This document shows, piece after piece, positions 1 to 11,790 of a stretch of DNA of 64,000 nt. A program made the translations under genes and the position numbers. Every line of letters starts with the position of its first letter. Position 1 is the stretch's first letter. The stretch is from Congeria kusceri. Taxonomy: Eukaryota > Mollusca > Bivalvia > Myida > Dreissenidae. The notes beneath the pieces were generated by a model. It saw only the letters and a list, made by a program, of their open reading frames with translations, ran no database searches and was not told the origin of the DNA. The DNA lies in contig CM051028.1 of the NCBI GenBank assembly GCA_027627225.1, forward strand, positions 19,399,701 to 19,463,700, read 5' to 3'.

Positions 1-187
1 GAACATGCATGATTTGAAAACGTCGTGGAACTTAATTTTGTTCACATAAACATTATGCAATTGAGCACGTAACCATTACAAACGCGTTTTTCATGACCTT
101 GTGCATGGCGACATAAGTTTCGCGCGCTTTTGTAACAAAACACGCTTTTTACATGGAGATACATGACCCTATAAATCAGGGACAACA

Positions 188-1646
188 CCATACATGCCAT
201 ATTTTTTTAATCATTTCTGGGACTCTGCCCGCGAATTTCCGGGATTTTTACTAATTTTCCGGAACATGTACGAAAGTTAATTATTTTTCCAGATAACGGT
301 TCTTATTTGGCCGGAAAGTCGTTTTGGCGGGAAAGTAGGGGTTCATGTGTTCATGTATTGATTCCAATCAAAGGCAATGTACTTTTTTTCATGAAAAAGT
401 TGTATTGTTATAAGTACTCGTAGCCAAAAAAATATTCATTAAAATGCTAAAGATCGCAAAGTTATTGCACTATGAAACTTATATACAAAAAGTAAAGATT
501 TCAAAGTTTTTTTCAATTCAAAGTTTTTATTGCCAGTTGACACATCTATAATAGCAACGCACATGGTCAGTCAGGGCTTCCATTAACTTTTGAAAACTGG
601 AAGTTTGAACTTCCTGGCCTCTGATTTTGGAAGTATTGCTCATAATATTTGGAAGTTCTTACAGTATTGCGCGACATAAATATGTACATTAAAATTTTAA
701 CAGCATATATCATTAGCGTAGCTATTATTGTACTTCAGGCATGTTTTTCACTTCATGTTGTTGTTTCTCAGACCTATGGTTAACTTTGTATTATACTCAG
801 GTCTTGCACTTAGGTGAAATTTTTGGAAGTCCTGACTTCCAAGTGTTGGATATTGGAAGTTTTAAGCATTTTGTTTTACTTTTTGATACTTCCATGCCTG
901 CAATTTTGGAAGTCCTGTGACAAAAACTGGGAGTAAATTACTCCCAAACTTCCCTTCATGCAAGCCCTGGTCAGTTAAAGCACACTTTCCATGCGTGGAA
1001 CGTCTTTGGTGCCAGCAGACATTTCGCTCTATTTTCTAGCAAAACACGGGTTTTACATGGCATAACAAAAAATTTGAGTTTACGACTATTTTACCCAAAA
1101 TTTCAAGGGAAGTAATTTAAAACAATGCCTTATTTAGGTAGTAAACTAACTGCGGATATAGTGAACAACGAAAACCATTGAGTAAACTGCTTTTACTTAT
1201 GGTCGGGATTATAAGTACTCTTTCGTTATCGAATGATGCATGTATACACTTACTAATGCGTGTATAAATGTTTATTACGCCGATTGGTCGACTGTTCATG
1301 GCATTGGCAAACTGAAATAACTTGGGGGTTTTATTGGCTTATATCAATTTTTCTGTTGGAATGAAGCTCTACCTTGAAGGCGGAGCTACTAGGTGACTAA
1401 TTGCAGTTTAAGAATGCAGTGTGATAACTGCTGTTAATTAACTGCTTGTTTATGACACGTTGCCTTATCGGGTATGCATTGCATTGGAGACAAAGTAGGG
1501 GATTAGTGGTTTGTCAAAAGTTAATCTACTATAGGTATGCACAGTTTATATGATTTCCGGGACATACAAACTAATTCCGGGACCGCGGGACGAGCACTGC
1601 ATTTCCCGGACAATCCCGGATGATCCGTGACAAATGGCATGTATGG
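188..1646. mobile_element. possible inverted-repeat element
   Basis: A 13-bp sequence, CCATACATGCCAT, at 188-200 recurs exactly inverted at 1634-1646. Both ends run inward into stretches rich in TTCCGGGA-type motifs (210-290 and 1550-1625). The interior has many GGAAGTYC motifs (580-960), some in inverted orientation, and no credible coding region. No target duplication is visible, so the element's limits and class are uncertain. Confidence 0.3.
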
Positions 1647-1710
1647 TCAGCACATTTTTAATCAATTAAGGAAAAAAACATGTAATGCGATTTTAGTTAA
1701 ACATATAAAA

Positions 1711-1880
1711 TGGGGCCGAGCGACGTGGCTGAATTCGGGCTGGTGGGTCAAGCGTTGAGGCCGATTTCGGGCCGATGGGTCAAGCGTTGAGGCCTATGTT
1801 TCAGACAGATGGGGTCGAGCGTTTCTTTTGGGGAAGTGTGGGTCAAAAGGAGCGGCTGATTTCGGACAGGGGGTCATAAG
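1711..1880. repeat. short GC-richer tandem repeat
   Basis: Two adjacent ~32-bp units share the phrase GGGTCAAGCGTTGAGGCC (about 1746 and 1778), followed by degenerate partial units with GGGTC and TTTCGGACAG. The block is clearly more GC-rich than its surroundings. No gene is seen in or around it up to about 2880. Confidence 0.5.
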
Positions 1881-2901
1881 GGGGCATATTGGAACGAAAA
1901 GAAATCCTGCTGGTAACCCTGCTGGGCCACCCACTTTTTTCTGAAGACGACATGTTTTGAAATCCTAGTAAGAACTGTGTATACTCCATAAACCTATTAC
2001 CGGGATATCACTATTACAAATAGTGCGCAAATAATTTTTTTTAAAGTCCATCCCTTTGTTAACATTTTGCTGCTAGCTTCAGTCAACTTTGGTTTCCATT
2101 CAATAATGTTGTTTTTAAAGGTAAATAAAACTCATTTAAACGTCTAAGTCTTGTAAAAGTTTGTTTTCAACAGCATTGTTAAAATAAATTATCAGTTACT
2201 ATAAATATGTAAAGAGAATAGATTTACAATTTTAGCAAATATAATGTAATATGACTGATGTTTTGTACAGTATCATTTATTTAACCCTGAACATGATTTT
2301 TCTGAATTCTGATATTCAGATTCACGGTAATAGGTGTATTGCCAGAACATAGATGGCTATTGACATGCACAAGTTGTTGACACAACAGTTGTTTAAACTT
2401 GTGATCTTTTTTTGATATATTGAATTATTTTGATAGAAAGATGTTGTATTGTTACAATACGCCAGCAGTATTTATTATTTCTTGTTTGTTATATGTAGCA
2501 ATGCCAAAGCAGCGAGAGTAGTTTCCCTTAAAGGAAGCTCATGAATATTAATTAGTGGCGAAAAGCGGCCCAACGATGGGACCATTTTATTTCGGTCTTA
2601 CAGTAATATAAAACGTAAATTTATGGAACCAATCTACTTTGCATATAGTAATACGATGATGAAATACCGGGAAAACCATAAAACAATCCACGTGAGTATT
2701 ATTTTTAGATACGAAAATTCCGCTGAAAAAGTATAAAATCCAATATTTCTTAAAAAAAAGAGGATTTCGCTGGATTTCAGGCTACATATTTAACAATGAA
2801 TTTGTTTTTTATTAAATGCTACCTTTCTTTAGAACGAATTTCACAACAAAGTTATTGTTTATGGGTCTTTTCCAAACCCATGTTAAACTGAACGCAATTC
2901 C

Positions 2902-2912
2902 AAGATGGCGGC
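2902..2912 (+). promoter_or_regulatory. YY1-like AAGATGGCGGC motif with possible start codon
   Basis: AAGATGGCGGC matches the YY1 site that often spans the start codon of animal housekeeping genes. The ATG at 2905 opens a frame reading MAAVCTNNNTEKISIFE before a stop about 24 codons on. No convincing splice donor follows, so a first exon is only a possibility; the motif may be chance. Confidence 0.2.
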
Positions 2913-3360
2913 GGTGTGTACGAATAACAATACGGAAAAAATATCAATATTTGAGATATATTTGCTGTCGACACACTAGTAGGGATATATTGCATGTATT
3001 AAGATGGATCCTATATGTTAAACAAGGGCATATGCGTTGTCAATTGTTTATTTGAATTATACAACCAATTACGTCGAAACAATTCGTACCCAGTCGGTTC
3101 GTACATTTGTCAGTCTGGTATTTCAATTAATGTTAAAGTGGATATTTACGAGCAATCGCTATAAATTTTCCTATTGCTGAAATATACACCGTTTTACACA
3201 TATCTTTAGAGTATGGTTAAGAACTAAATTGGGGCATAATAATTGTTGACTATGTATCATTTTTGTATGTAAAAATCATTGCGGCAAAACAAGTTACATA
3301 AAGAACAATTGATTTTTATAAAACTATCAATAAAATGTAATGTAAGAAACATGAACAATC

Positions 3361-3440
3361 ATACCAACTAGTATTTAAAATTAGGCTGCACACATGGACA
3401 TTATGTATTCAGCCTAATAATAAAAATTCATAGTTGGTAT
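3361..3440. repeat. 80-bp imperfect palindrome
   Basis: ATACCAACTA...TTAGGCTG on the left arm pairs with CAGCCTAATAAT...TAGTTGGTAT on the right arm, around a ~17-base loop. It could be a tiny foldback MITE. Its right arm also starts the tandem repeat that follows. Confidence 0.5.
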
Positions 3441-3975
3441 TACTGTTTATGTTGTTTTTGCAATACATTTATTGCACCTTTACGGATGATGTACAAAAAT
3501 AGTCATAACAACACTTCTAATAAAGTTCTATGTGAGATAAATGAAATTTTATTTCAGTTTTGTAATCAGGAAACATGCACCTTTACAAAATTACATTTTG
3601 GCAAAGTGTTTTATCTTAATAATGAAAAAAATGACAGTAGTCTTAATTTTTCATGTATTTTCCCAATTTGCGTCTTATTGTAGCCTTATGGGTGGTGTAC
3701 AAAAATAGTCATAACAACACTTCTAAGTGAGATAATTATGATTTTATTTCAGTTTTGTAATCAGAAAACATGCACCATTTAAAAAATTCATTTCCCCCCA
3801 TAGCTGTTAGCTTTATAAACACAAATTCATAGTTGGGCTGACTTTTCATGTTTTTTTCTTGTATAACGTTTTATTGCACTTTGACGGGTGCTCTACAAAA
3901 ATTGTCATAACTTCACTTCCAAGAAAGATATTGTCATGATCATTTCAGTTTTGTAATCAGAAAACATGTACCTTC
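3424..3975. repeat. three diverged ~200-bp tandem copies
   Basis: GTACAAAAATAGTCATAACA occurs at about 3490 and 3697, with a diverged form near 3892. Each copy is followed about 70-80 bp later by CAGTTTTGTAATCAG and ACATGCACC or ACATGTACC. Spacing is ~205 then ~197 bp. The short open frame across the first copy is not preserved in the others, so I regard the block as non-coding. Confidence 0.7.
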
Positions 3976-4452
3976 TAGGAAATAGATTGGGATTCATGAT
4001 CAAAACATCCCCCAAAAATCATGTAGCCATGCTATTATATGTTGCAAACCAGTAAAAAACTACTAGTGGTTCTTATGCAAGTATATAGGCTAGCACTTTC
4101 CTTGATTATGGCTTAAATACCACGTCTTTAAATGGTATTGGCCAATGGTATATATGTAGGTTACAGGAAACATATCGTGGGCTTTTTGATTGCATTAGGC
4201 TCATCGATTTGTTTAGTTTTTCGTCATCTATTTTCGCGACAATACGCAACCGAACTTTTGATTGCATTAAAGATATTTACCATAAAAAGCAGTAACAAAT
4301 CGATAAAGCATAACATTTTAAAACAAACACATATATATATATAACTGTTTATATAATGTTTAATTTTAAAGAAATTTACACAAAACACTTGAACAGTTAC
4401 CTGCGTTGAAGAGTAGTTTACTCTTTCTAACCCAAAGTAAAATTTATTACAG

Positions 4453-4584
4453 AAAAGAGGAAAAGTTTCAACTAAAACTACTATCACAGAAATCTTCGAT
4501 AAATCCAATGCATTAAAGAGCCAGAGTAAGGTTGAGCGATGCAATGAATCTTTGTCTTATCTGTGCAAACTTCTCGCACATTAG
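4453..4584 (+). pseudogene. possible coding exon of unknown gene
   Basis: An acceptor-like TTTATTACAG is followed by 43 codons beginning KRGKVSTKTTITEIFDK and containing the cysteine-bearing stretch VERCNESLSYLCKLLAH, then TAG. A possible donor (AAG|GTTGAG) lies inside at about 4530. After the stop the same frame stays open for another ~19 codons, as expected for a decayed exon. I recognise no family. It may belong with the candidate terminal exon at 5382. Confidence 0.22.
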
Positions 4585-5381
4585 CCGGCACGGAACCTTA
4601 CTGGCAGGGAACTTTTTTTGTTTTTTCAAAAGATACTACTATGAAAAACAATGTGTTCATAAATTTATCCAACTCCCTAGCTCAAACAATAAAATGGATA
4701 TTATTAACTTTTAACGTTTTAACGGCGATCAAAGACAACTGATTCTACAAACTATCCAAACTGAAAATGAAACTAGACTTAATAGTGAAACAGATGTTAA
4801 GTTAAATTACACTGATAAAAACAAGGTTTTGAGGAAGAATCAAATACAGATAATAAAAATATCTACACAATACGGGCTGCTATTGCGTTTTACTACTGGC
4901 TTTGGAAAAGGCCTTATTTGTCTGGTAAAATTACATGTTTTAATAATAGATTAATTATTTTTTTGTAATGTAATGTATTTAATTTATAAATTTTATGTTG
5001 TTAATGTTATTATCATAAAGTATTATGATATTCTTCAGTATATCCAGTTCGTTCATGTAAATGCAGTTCAATAGTATTTCTGTTATTCTTCTTCATTTCT
5101 TCTTCTTATTATTATTATATCATTTGTTTCATTTTATTCATTAACTTTTATCTAATGTCCATGGTTTCTTATTAGTAATTTACCATAAGTTATTCTGATT
5201 ATAGTGTTTTGCAGCATTACGATTATTACTTAAGCTATGAATAGTTGGCTTAATTCTTGTTAACTAGTACAACTAATTTAAGTCTAAATAGCATTTGACT
5301 TTTTGTTTATGTTTACCTTTACATCGCATGCTTAATTACAAAATGTTCCTTAAAATTTAGTCACATGTCTCTTTTTTACAG

Positions 5382-5475
5382 GCTGACTGAATTTTGCAAG
5401 TCTGTGATTAATATGGTCATCTCGAGAAGAATACCAAACCTGGCTGTGACTGGTATCCCTACAAGAGCTCAATGA
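5382..5475 (+). CDS. possible terminal exon of unknown gene
   Basis: A strong polypyrimidine tract and acceptor (TCTTTTTTACAG) precede a frame with protein-like composition: LTEFCKSVINMVISRRIPN, then LAVTGIPTRAQ and TGA. The following sequence is AT-rich like a 3' UTR, with an AATAAA at about 5993. Upstream, 4860-4930 has an open frame ending KRPYLSG before a GTAAAA, but the splice phases do not join cleanly. No family is recognised. It may be a real last exon, a relic or chance. Confidence 0.33.
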
Positions 5476-5479
5476 TAAC

Positions 5480-6755
5480 TTTCAGCTTAGAAACTCGACT
5501 AGAGTGTAAATAATCTGGCAGTCCAACCAAATATTATCCAAGGATATAACGAAAGACTGCCAGTTTTATGTAAATATGACTATGATACTATGACAATTTG
5601 TTAATTGAAATGAAAGGAACACAGGTTGAATTTACCATCATGTACTGTGACAATTTTAAGCTGTTTTCAGCTTCTGTGTCCTGAACTTGTAATACCTTAA
5701 TGATGTATTTGAAGCACATATATTTTATAACTGGTTATACATTTATATAGCTTTGAATAATGCTTTGATATATTTCCCATATCAAATGTATATAATAATA
5801 TTAAAAATATTTATTTATATATATTAATATAATTGTAATGTTAATGTAACCGTCATTATAACAAATGCGATAGGGAAATTATATTTTCAAAACACATAAT
5901 CGCTTACAAATTTGAGAAGTGATGTATCTGCAATGGTGAACTTTGAAGGAAACAGTATGCATCTATATAGTGTAATGAATTTAATCGTGATAAAATAAAT
6001 CACCTTATTTGTTGTATAGTTCTGTTTCTAACAAATTATAACCATTTAATATCAATTTTCTCCTGAAATCAAACATGAAAGTGACATTTACACAAAATAT
6101 GAAATATAACAATCTGTACTCATCTGGTTTATTTAACTATATTTTTGTATGCATTTATATGTGCAATGCTTATATACAAATTGAAGTACTGTGATTATTT
6201 TGTTTTGTGGTACGCTGTTTAAATGAATTCCCAAACTGGATGGACATAATTACTGTCAGTTGAATACATGATCAGTGGGGATAAATGATTTTATTGATCT
6301 TATGGTAGATATTTTTCAGTATTTTCTTGTGTTCCAAAGTTTTTTTGTGATTATTTTTTTTCAATTAAAACAAATATGAGTGTTATAAAAATATTATTTT
6401 TTAGTGCTTTTGAAGTTGGCTTATTGAAAAAAAGAGGATCAAAATGATGCAAGGCACATTATTTGCTTGAGTCAGAAATGAGAAAATTGCAATTTGCTTG
6501 CATCAAAAAGCTTGATTTGGCATCAATTGAAATTCCTATCCAAGACTGGGTGTCCATAATAGTATCAAAGTGAGTGGCTTTCTTATAATACATTTGATTA
6601 ATATTATCAGGAGCATGTTGTTAATATCATTAAGCAAATCCAACAATTTAAGTCATATTATACCGGTATATGAGCTAATTTTCAAGGTTTATTTTACATT
6701 TCAAATGTGCAGGACAGTTGATAAATAAGTATGGATACAACTTTAAACATACCGA
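5480..6755. other. AT-rich stretch, no gene seen
   Basis: No exon, RNA gene or clear repeat is visible. The stretch has A/T runs and one AATAAA. If the exon at 5382 is real, its 3' UTR would be here. Confidence 0.5.
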
Positions 6756-6780
6756 TGCATCAATCAGTTAGCATAAAAAG

Positions 6781-6837
6781 TTAGGCCCTCTGCCAATATT
6801 GAGCTACTTTTTATATGGGCAATATTGGCAGGCCTAA
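6781..6837. repeat. terminal hairpin, left
   Basis: TTAGGCC(CTC)TGCCAATATTG at 6781-6801 pairs with CAATATTGGCAGGCCTAA at 6820-6837; only the CTC is unpaired. The loop contains CTACTTTTTATATGGG. The right-hand hairpin at 7419-7478 carries an inverted copy of this loop but an unrelated stem. Confidence 0.75.
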
Positions 6838-7458
6838 CCTGGGAAAGACCAATTTTGTGGTGGAAATTTCTCTCTATATGTCTATAGAGTAGTGACAGGA
6901 TTTTCGTTGCTACTTTCATGCGCTGAAATGGCATGGTTAGCATTAATATTTCTTAATAAAATTTACATACCTGCAAAGGGAATTTAATCCTCAATAATGT
7001 TTAATAAATATTTGTACGATAACACTTCCATTTTGGATGCAACACCAATTTAAACATACACACTATTGCATTTTCAACACATCTCGCTGTCTTCCACTGT
7101 GTAAACGTTAACGCTGAAACGATTGTGTCATTTCGATTGGTCATTCAATTATATCATTCATCATCGGATTGGTTGAAGCATATTTGACGGGTTAAACAAG
7201 GCAAGGTAAACATGGTGGACTGTACATGAATGTAGATTTATATGAAAGTTTAAATCGGAACTAAACGCATTTCCTAGGTAACTTTCGGCACATGTTAGGC
7301 AGTTTATAGGCAGTTTAGGTGTTGTTTAAGTAAAATACGTTGATATATAGCTTTATTGTCGCAAATAATGGAAATTTAAACTTTTAGGTTTCCACCACAT
7401 AAATGGTCTTTTGGCGATGAGACGTTACAGCGAATTTAGCCCTGTATAAAAAGTAACA
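6802..7458. mobile_element. small inverted-repeat element between two hairpins
   Basis: Inverted similarity runs from the loop (TACTTTTTATAYRGGG) inward. AAAGACCAATTTTGTGGTGG at 6844-6863 matches the inverse of CCACCACATAAATGGTCTTT near 7392-7411. The ~520-bp interior has no coding potential. The DNA just outside each end is an inverted copy of the DNA just inside that same end, which makes the two flanking hairpins. Superfamily not recognised. Confidence 0.5.
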
Positions 7459-7478
7459 CTAAATTCGCTGCACGTCTC
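7419..7478. repeat. terminal hairpin, right
   Basis: GAGACGT(TA)CAGCGAATTTAG at 7419-7439 pairs with CTAAATTCGCTGCACGTCTC at 7459-7478. The loop CCCTGTATAAAAAGTAACA is close to the inverse of the left hairpin's loop, whereas the stems are unrelated. Confidence 0.75.
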
Positions 7479-7964
7479 ATGAATTAGACTAATCAATCAG
7501 TATATTTGACAAAAGCAAAATTTGGTAGTGTGTACTACATTTATTAAGAAAAAGAAAGCAAAATAACAGTTACACATTCTGCATAAACAAACTTAAAACA
7601 TCCGTACCTGTGGACAAGTTGCATTACGCTCAAGGTGTTGAGTGAATTATGTCAAAAGCACCATACCTATGAAACACAAGTACGTATGTTCCAGTGTTCC
7701 GCAGAAATGATGCTGAAGATAACTCAGCATATTTCCAACTCCAGTTGGCTTTAAATTGAGCTGATAATATATCATTATTCCACGGCTGAATGGCATCTTA
7801 TATTATTTACCGTACTGTTATTTGGGTAATTATTAACTCCGACCACTTTATTTATAACAATTCCCAATAATTTTCAACATCTTCGTGTGCATTTTTTTTT
7901 ACCGAAAATTCAATAATGTAGCTTATGGGCGCAGCCATTTTTGATGATCATGTGATTTAAAGTA

Positions 7965-8277
7965 GTCCAAAATGTCGCATGATGTACCAGAGGCGATTTA
8001 GAATCGCCTGTGTACCCAGAGTGGTAGTGAAATGTGTATCGTGTGCATTCCATCCCATCATCTCACCTTGCATCTGGCCATCGTCCCAGAATGAATGCTA
8101 GTTTCGTTACGAATGCCAGTGCAAGATACAGAAGAGTCGCCTCGTTCCAGAGATGACCTAGTACCCTGTGTGAAGCACCTAGTGCACTGCAACTCGGATT
8201 ATCATCTCATTGCGACAGCTGTTCAGTGCGGAGCGCTGCCACTCAACCTGGCACCCGTATCCAACGCCAGTCCGACT
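7965..8277. other. GC-richer block of unknown nature
   Basis: This block is distinctly less AT-rich than its neighbours. It starts with a small hairpin (GAGGCGATT TA GAATCGCCT, about 7989-8009). On the minus strand a phrase ATGGCCAGATGCAAG is followed by GTGAGA, like a start codon plus donor. A 123-codon plus-strand frame begins at 8095 but crosses the junction of the element inserted at 8283, so it is not a natural gene. Confidence 0.3.
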
Positions 8278-8282
8278 AGCTT

Positions 8283-8369
8283 CACGGTTTTAAAACGAAT
8301 CGGTCACCTCTCCGTTAAAACTATCCAAAAACGCACCCTCTCCGTAACGGTACCTGTCACTCTCCGTTT
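8283..8369 (+). repeat. left terminal inverted repeat
   Basis: It matches the inverse of 12651-12736 nearly throughout. It contains three CTCTCCGTTA-like motifs. Related motifs (CTTTCCGTTATT, CCTCTCC, GGTACCTG) recur farther in at 8715-8805 and, inverted, at 12230-12280, suggesting longer arms that have diverged. Confidence 0.8.
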
Positions 8370-8973
8370 AATCGGGATATTTGGATGTAGGGAGGCATCA
8401 ATCAACACAGAAAAACGGAAGTTATGGGGTAAGTTGCTTGAAAATTTATGGCGCACGGAACATTAGCATCAGTAACCTTTGAAACAGCATGTTTGTTTTT
8501 TGTACAAATGCAATACGGAACTTAAACGAAAGAAAACAATTTCAGACAGTCGTCAACCCCACATATTTACATTTGAAGTTTGTATATATATGTGTATCGA
8601 TTTTCTGTCAATTCCTGTTGGGTGCATTCTCAACTGATAGTTCATTAGTAAAAATCACAAAAAATGATAAATACTGTCTTAAATATGTACAAAACGAATG
8701 AAATTAGTATTACCCCGGCACCTGTATCCTTTCCGTTATTTCATTTTTTTGTGGTACCTTTGTCCTCTCCTTGTATGGTACCTGCAACATTTCCGTTATA
8801 GTGCATAAATACACGAGTTCTTACATATACGGCTGTTGATAGGGAGATGTTTCTTTTTTTTTTAAATCCGTTTCAACTCAAGATGTGTAGAACTCTACCA
8901 CTTTGGTGATCAATTATTAAAACATGTTTTTTCATTTCATCACTGAGAAAGTATTACATTATTAAAACACATC

Positions 8974-9440
8974 ATAAACTTTCTCAGTGATGAGATGAAA
9001 GAAATGTTTTATAATGCACATATTTTACCTATTTTCGACTGCTGTTGTACTATTTGGGGAAAACCGAACAATTCGTATATAAACAAGATTTTAGTACTAC
9101 AAAAATGAACAGCTACAATAGTTCTTAATAAACCTTCAAGGACTGCTTCTGTAGAACTTTTTAAAACATTACGTTGGATGAAATTTAATGACAGAGTAAA
9201 ATAGCACACTGCTATACAAATATATAAAACCGTTTGCAATTTGGTGCCATCATATATGAAAGATTTATTAACCTTTTCAAACAATGAATCCCACAATTAA
9301 CGGTCAGCTATGCACAAAGATCTTATTTTACCAATTAAACCACGAACAAAATACTACAAAGATACATATACATACTATTGCATAATCATGTGGAACAATT
9401 TACCATTGGAATTAAGAAATAAATCTTCATAACCATCAAT
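8974..9440 (+). pseudogene. CR1-like LINE reverse transcriptase C-terminus, dead
   Basis: One plus-strand frame reads FLSDEMKEMFYNAHILPIFD, then CCTIWG, ILVLQK, NKPSRTASVELFKTLRW and NDRVK. This is the usual C-terminal pattern of CR1/L2-type non-LTR retrotransposon polymerases (FYNxxILPxFDYCxxxWG ... RWMxFNDR). Three in-frame stops interrupt it (after LVLQK, after NDRVK, and after ESHN), so it is non-functional. A short inverted copy of its beginning lies at 8934-8955. The copy is truncated at its 5' end and lies inside the CACGG element. Confidence 0.8.
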
Positions 9441-9950
9441 CAAACGAGCATATAAAACATTCACTTGAACAAGTCAAATAGATGTAACACAAATATCACA
9501 ATTATAATACTGATATAGATATATTTATTGAAAATTAGAAAATGTATTTTGAAATTGATGTTGTTAGCAAATAATTATATTTGTTTTGTATATGGAGAAT
9601 TTTATATGAAAATGTAACTTTTTATGAGTGTATCAATGCATTGTGCATAATTCCTATTTTCTATTGCTGTCTGTCGATGCTTTGTAATTGTTTTTTTTTA
9701 TTGAGAAAATTATTATTATTATTGACATTATCATTATTATTATCAATATTAAATTTACTGTGTGCTTGTTTTGTAATTATATGTTAAATGTGAATTTGGT
9801 TGAATGTTTGAATGTGTATGAAGGCCATATGAAAATAAGATATGTTTTTGTCATGACAATACTATGTCTTATATACTATGTCTTATATACTATGTCTTAT
9901 ATGTCACCTTCGTAATATAAAGTGATTATTATCATTATTTTTTATTAAAA
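9441..9950 (+). mobile_element. LINE 3' untranslated tail with ATT repeats
   Basis: AT-rich sequence follows the dead polymerase. It contains an ATT-rich microsatellite (9707-9745), three copies of ACTATGTCTTATAT (9860-9901) and an ending ATATAAAGTGATTATTATCATT. ATT-rich microsatellite ends are typical of CR1/L2-type LINEs, so I read this as the element's 3' end. Confidence 0.55.
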
Positions 9951-10289
9951 CGATGCACGCGATTTTCAGTAAAAATACAGCAATAAAAATTATTGCAGTG
10001 ACATTTTCCTTCAAAAACATCAGAAAATGAAAATTATTATTAAAAGAAAATATAATTTAAAGTATAATCATTGAGAATATATCAGCTTTTTAAAAAAAAC
10101 TAATTGATTAAAGTTTGATAAAGTAAAAAATTACGTATTTTAATAATATGACTTGTATATTGTGTGTGCAATAAATGCGCATTTGTTAATTGTATCAAAT
10201 GTATGTTTTCTTTGACTTAAAATACACAATCCTACAATGTTCAACTGTTTTGATATTTATTATGTCCCCTTATCGATGTATTGGTTTGC

Positions 10290-10490
10290 GTGAGGTCGCG
10301 GTGGCGTAGTGGATATGGTGTCCGTCTAGCGACCGGGATGTCCCGGGTTCGATCCCCACTCTGGGAACGTACTCAAGATATCCCCCAAAGACACCAATTA
10401 CTGGTTCTACCCATAAATCGACTCGAGAGTGTCTCAATCTTAGGCTTTCGATGCAATCGAGCTAAAGTACATAGGTCTAAACTATGCTAT
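10290..10490 (+). mobile_element. tRNA-derived SINE
   Basis: The head has an RNA polymerase III box A (TGGCGTAGTGG, 10302-10312) and box B (GGTTCGATCCC, 10346-10356) with tRNA-like spacing. The body that follows contains CACCAATTACTGGTTC, CGACTCGAGAGTGT and a 3' part CTTTCGATGCAATCGAGC. A cognate 3' part recurs alone near 25086. Not a functional tRNA: the cloverleaf is not intact. Confidence 0.8.
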
Positions 10491-10844
10491 TGGATTGCTT
10501 TATGTCGGTCGGTCAGTTTTCATCCGATTTACCCAAGTGGCCTTTGATTGTTATTAGACTGTGGTTCGAGTCCTGTATTTTGTCTTTTTTTATTTATCGG
10601 TTATACATTTTCTTTATTAGTTTAATAACCGTCCTGTTATTTACAATTGACAATTATTATAATCTTAGAATATTAACAAAACGTAGAGCAACAACTGTAA
10701 AGATCAACTGAAAAAAATAATGATACCAAAGTACCATTTTGCGAATTAAAGTGGCATATTGACGGTAAATTCCCGTAAATATAGAAACGTACTAACAAGG
10801 CACATTACCATTTTTAACTCGACGATTTTTGGTTAAGTTTTTTG

Positions 10845-11555
10845 TCAGAGTCCATTTCTCACAAAAATATCAAAGGTATCCATTTGAAACTTTCAATACT
10901 CGTTCACTATCAAAGGATAATCTATTACAACAAGACAGGTAACTCTGTGATTTGTATTTCCAGAGTTATTTGCCCTTGATTGGACCTAAAACTTGGCATA
11001 TTTTGAAATTTTTTGTTAAATATAAAATTTCCCAATATCTATCAAAGACATGAAATTAAAACACAATGTACTTGTTTATGGTGCTGCCCCCATTCTGCAG
11101 CAAGGTGATGTAACTCTTTTACTGATTTTGTTGGAGTTATTACTATTTTCAACTTACAATTTCCGCTTTAGGTAAAATTTCTCAATACCTATATGAGATA
11201 TTGACTTGAAACTCAAAGTACTCAATCATAGTGATGAACTTATTCTGTTAACAAAAGGAGGTAACTCTACCAAGGATTTGTTAGAGTTATTGCCCCTTTT
11301 TCAACTAGAATTTTCGCTTTAGGTCATATTGCACAATATCTGTAAGAGTTATTGACTTGAAACTCAAAATACTTGATCACAGTTATGAACCCATTCTGTA
11401 GACAAGATGAGGTAAGCATATCAAGGATTTGGTGGTGTGATTGCCCTTTTTTCAACTTAGATTTTTAGGTCAGATTTTTCAATATCCATTAAAGGTATAG
11501 ACTTTAAATTCAACATACTTCATCACAGTGATTAAGCTATTCTATAAACAATAGG
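10845..11555. repeat. ~150-bp tandem repeat, 4-5 copies
   Basis: The phrases TTGACTTGAAACTCAAAGTACT, CATTCTGTAGACAA, AAGGATTTG, GAGTTATTGCCC and CTTTAGGTCA recur about every 148 bp (for example near 11029, 11173, 11322 and 11468), with the first copy most diverged. Non-coding. It lies inside the CACGG element. Confidence 0.75.
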
Positions 11556-11699
11556 CCCGAGTACTATTAAATACGAGAAAGACGAGTGTTCAGCACCCGA
11601 AGGCTCTTTTTCTATAATTTTCTTATAGCAATAATATCTGATGTAATCGTTAAGAAAAGATAAATACAATGCCAAATATTTGTGTTTTGATACACGGGG

Positions 11700-11790
11700 T
11701 TCCTGTAGGATTTGAACTCACGCCTTCAAAATCTCTCACTTCAATGAAATCTTTCTCACGCTACAGTACAGTTATAAAGGGTGTGCATGC
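11700..11790 (-). repeat. degenerate tRNA-like SINE head
   Basis: On the minus strand a box-B-like GAGTTCAAATCC is preceded by a box-A-like CTGTAGCGTGAGAAAG at plausible distance. Acceptor-stem pairing is poor. It may be a decayed tRNA-derived SINE or a coincidence. Confidence 0.3.

Noticed and set aside
8095..8466. 123-codon frame as a gene
   Set aside because: It spans the junction between host DNA and the inserted CACGG element at 8283, including the target duplication, so it cannot be an ancestral coding sequence.
10290..10370. A functional tRNA gene
   Set aside because: Box A and B are good but the arms do not form a full cloverleaf, and SINE body sequence continues directly after the box B region.
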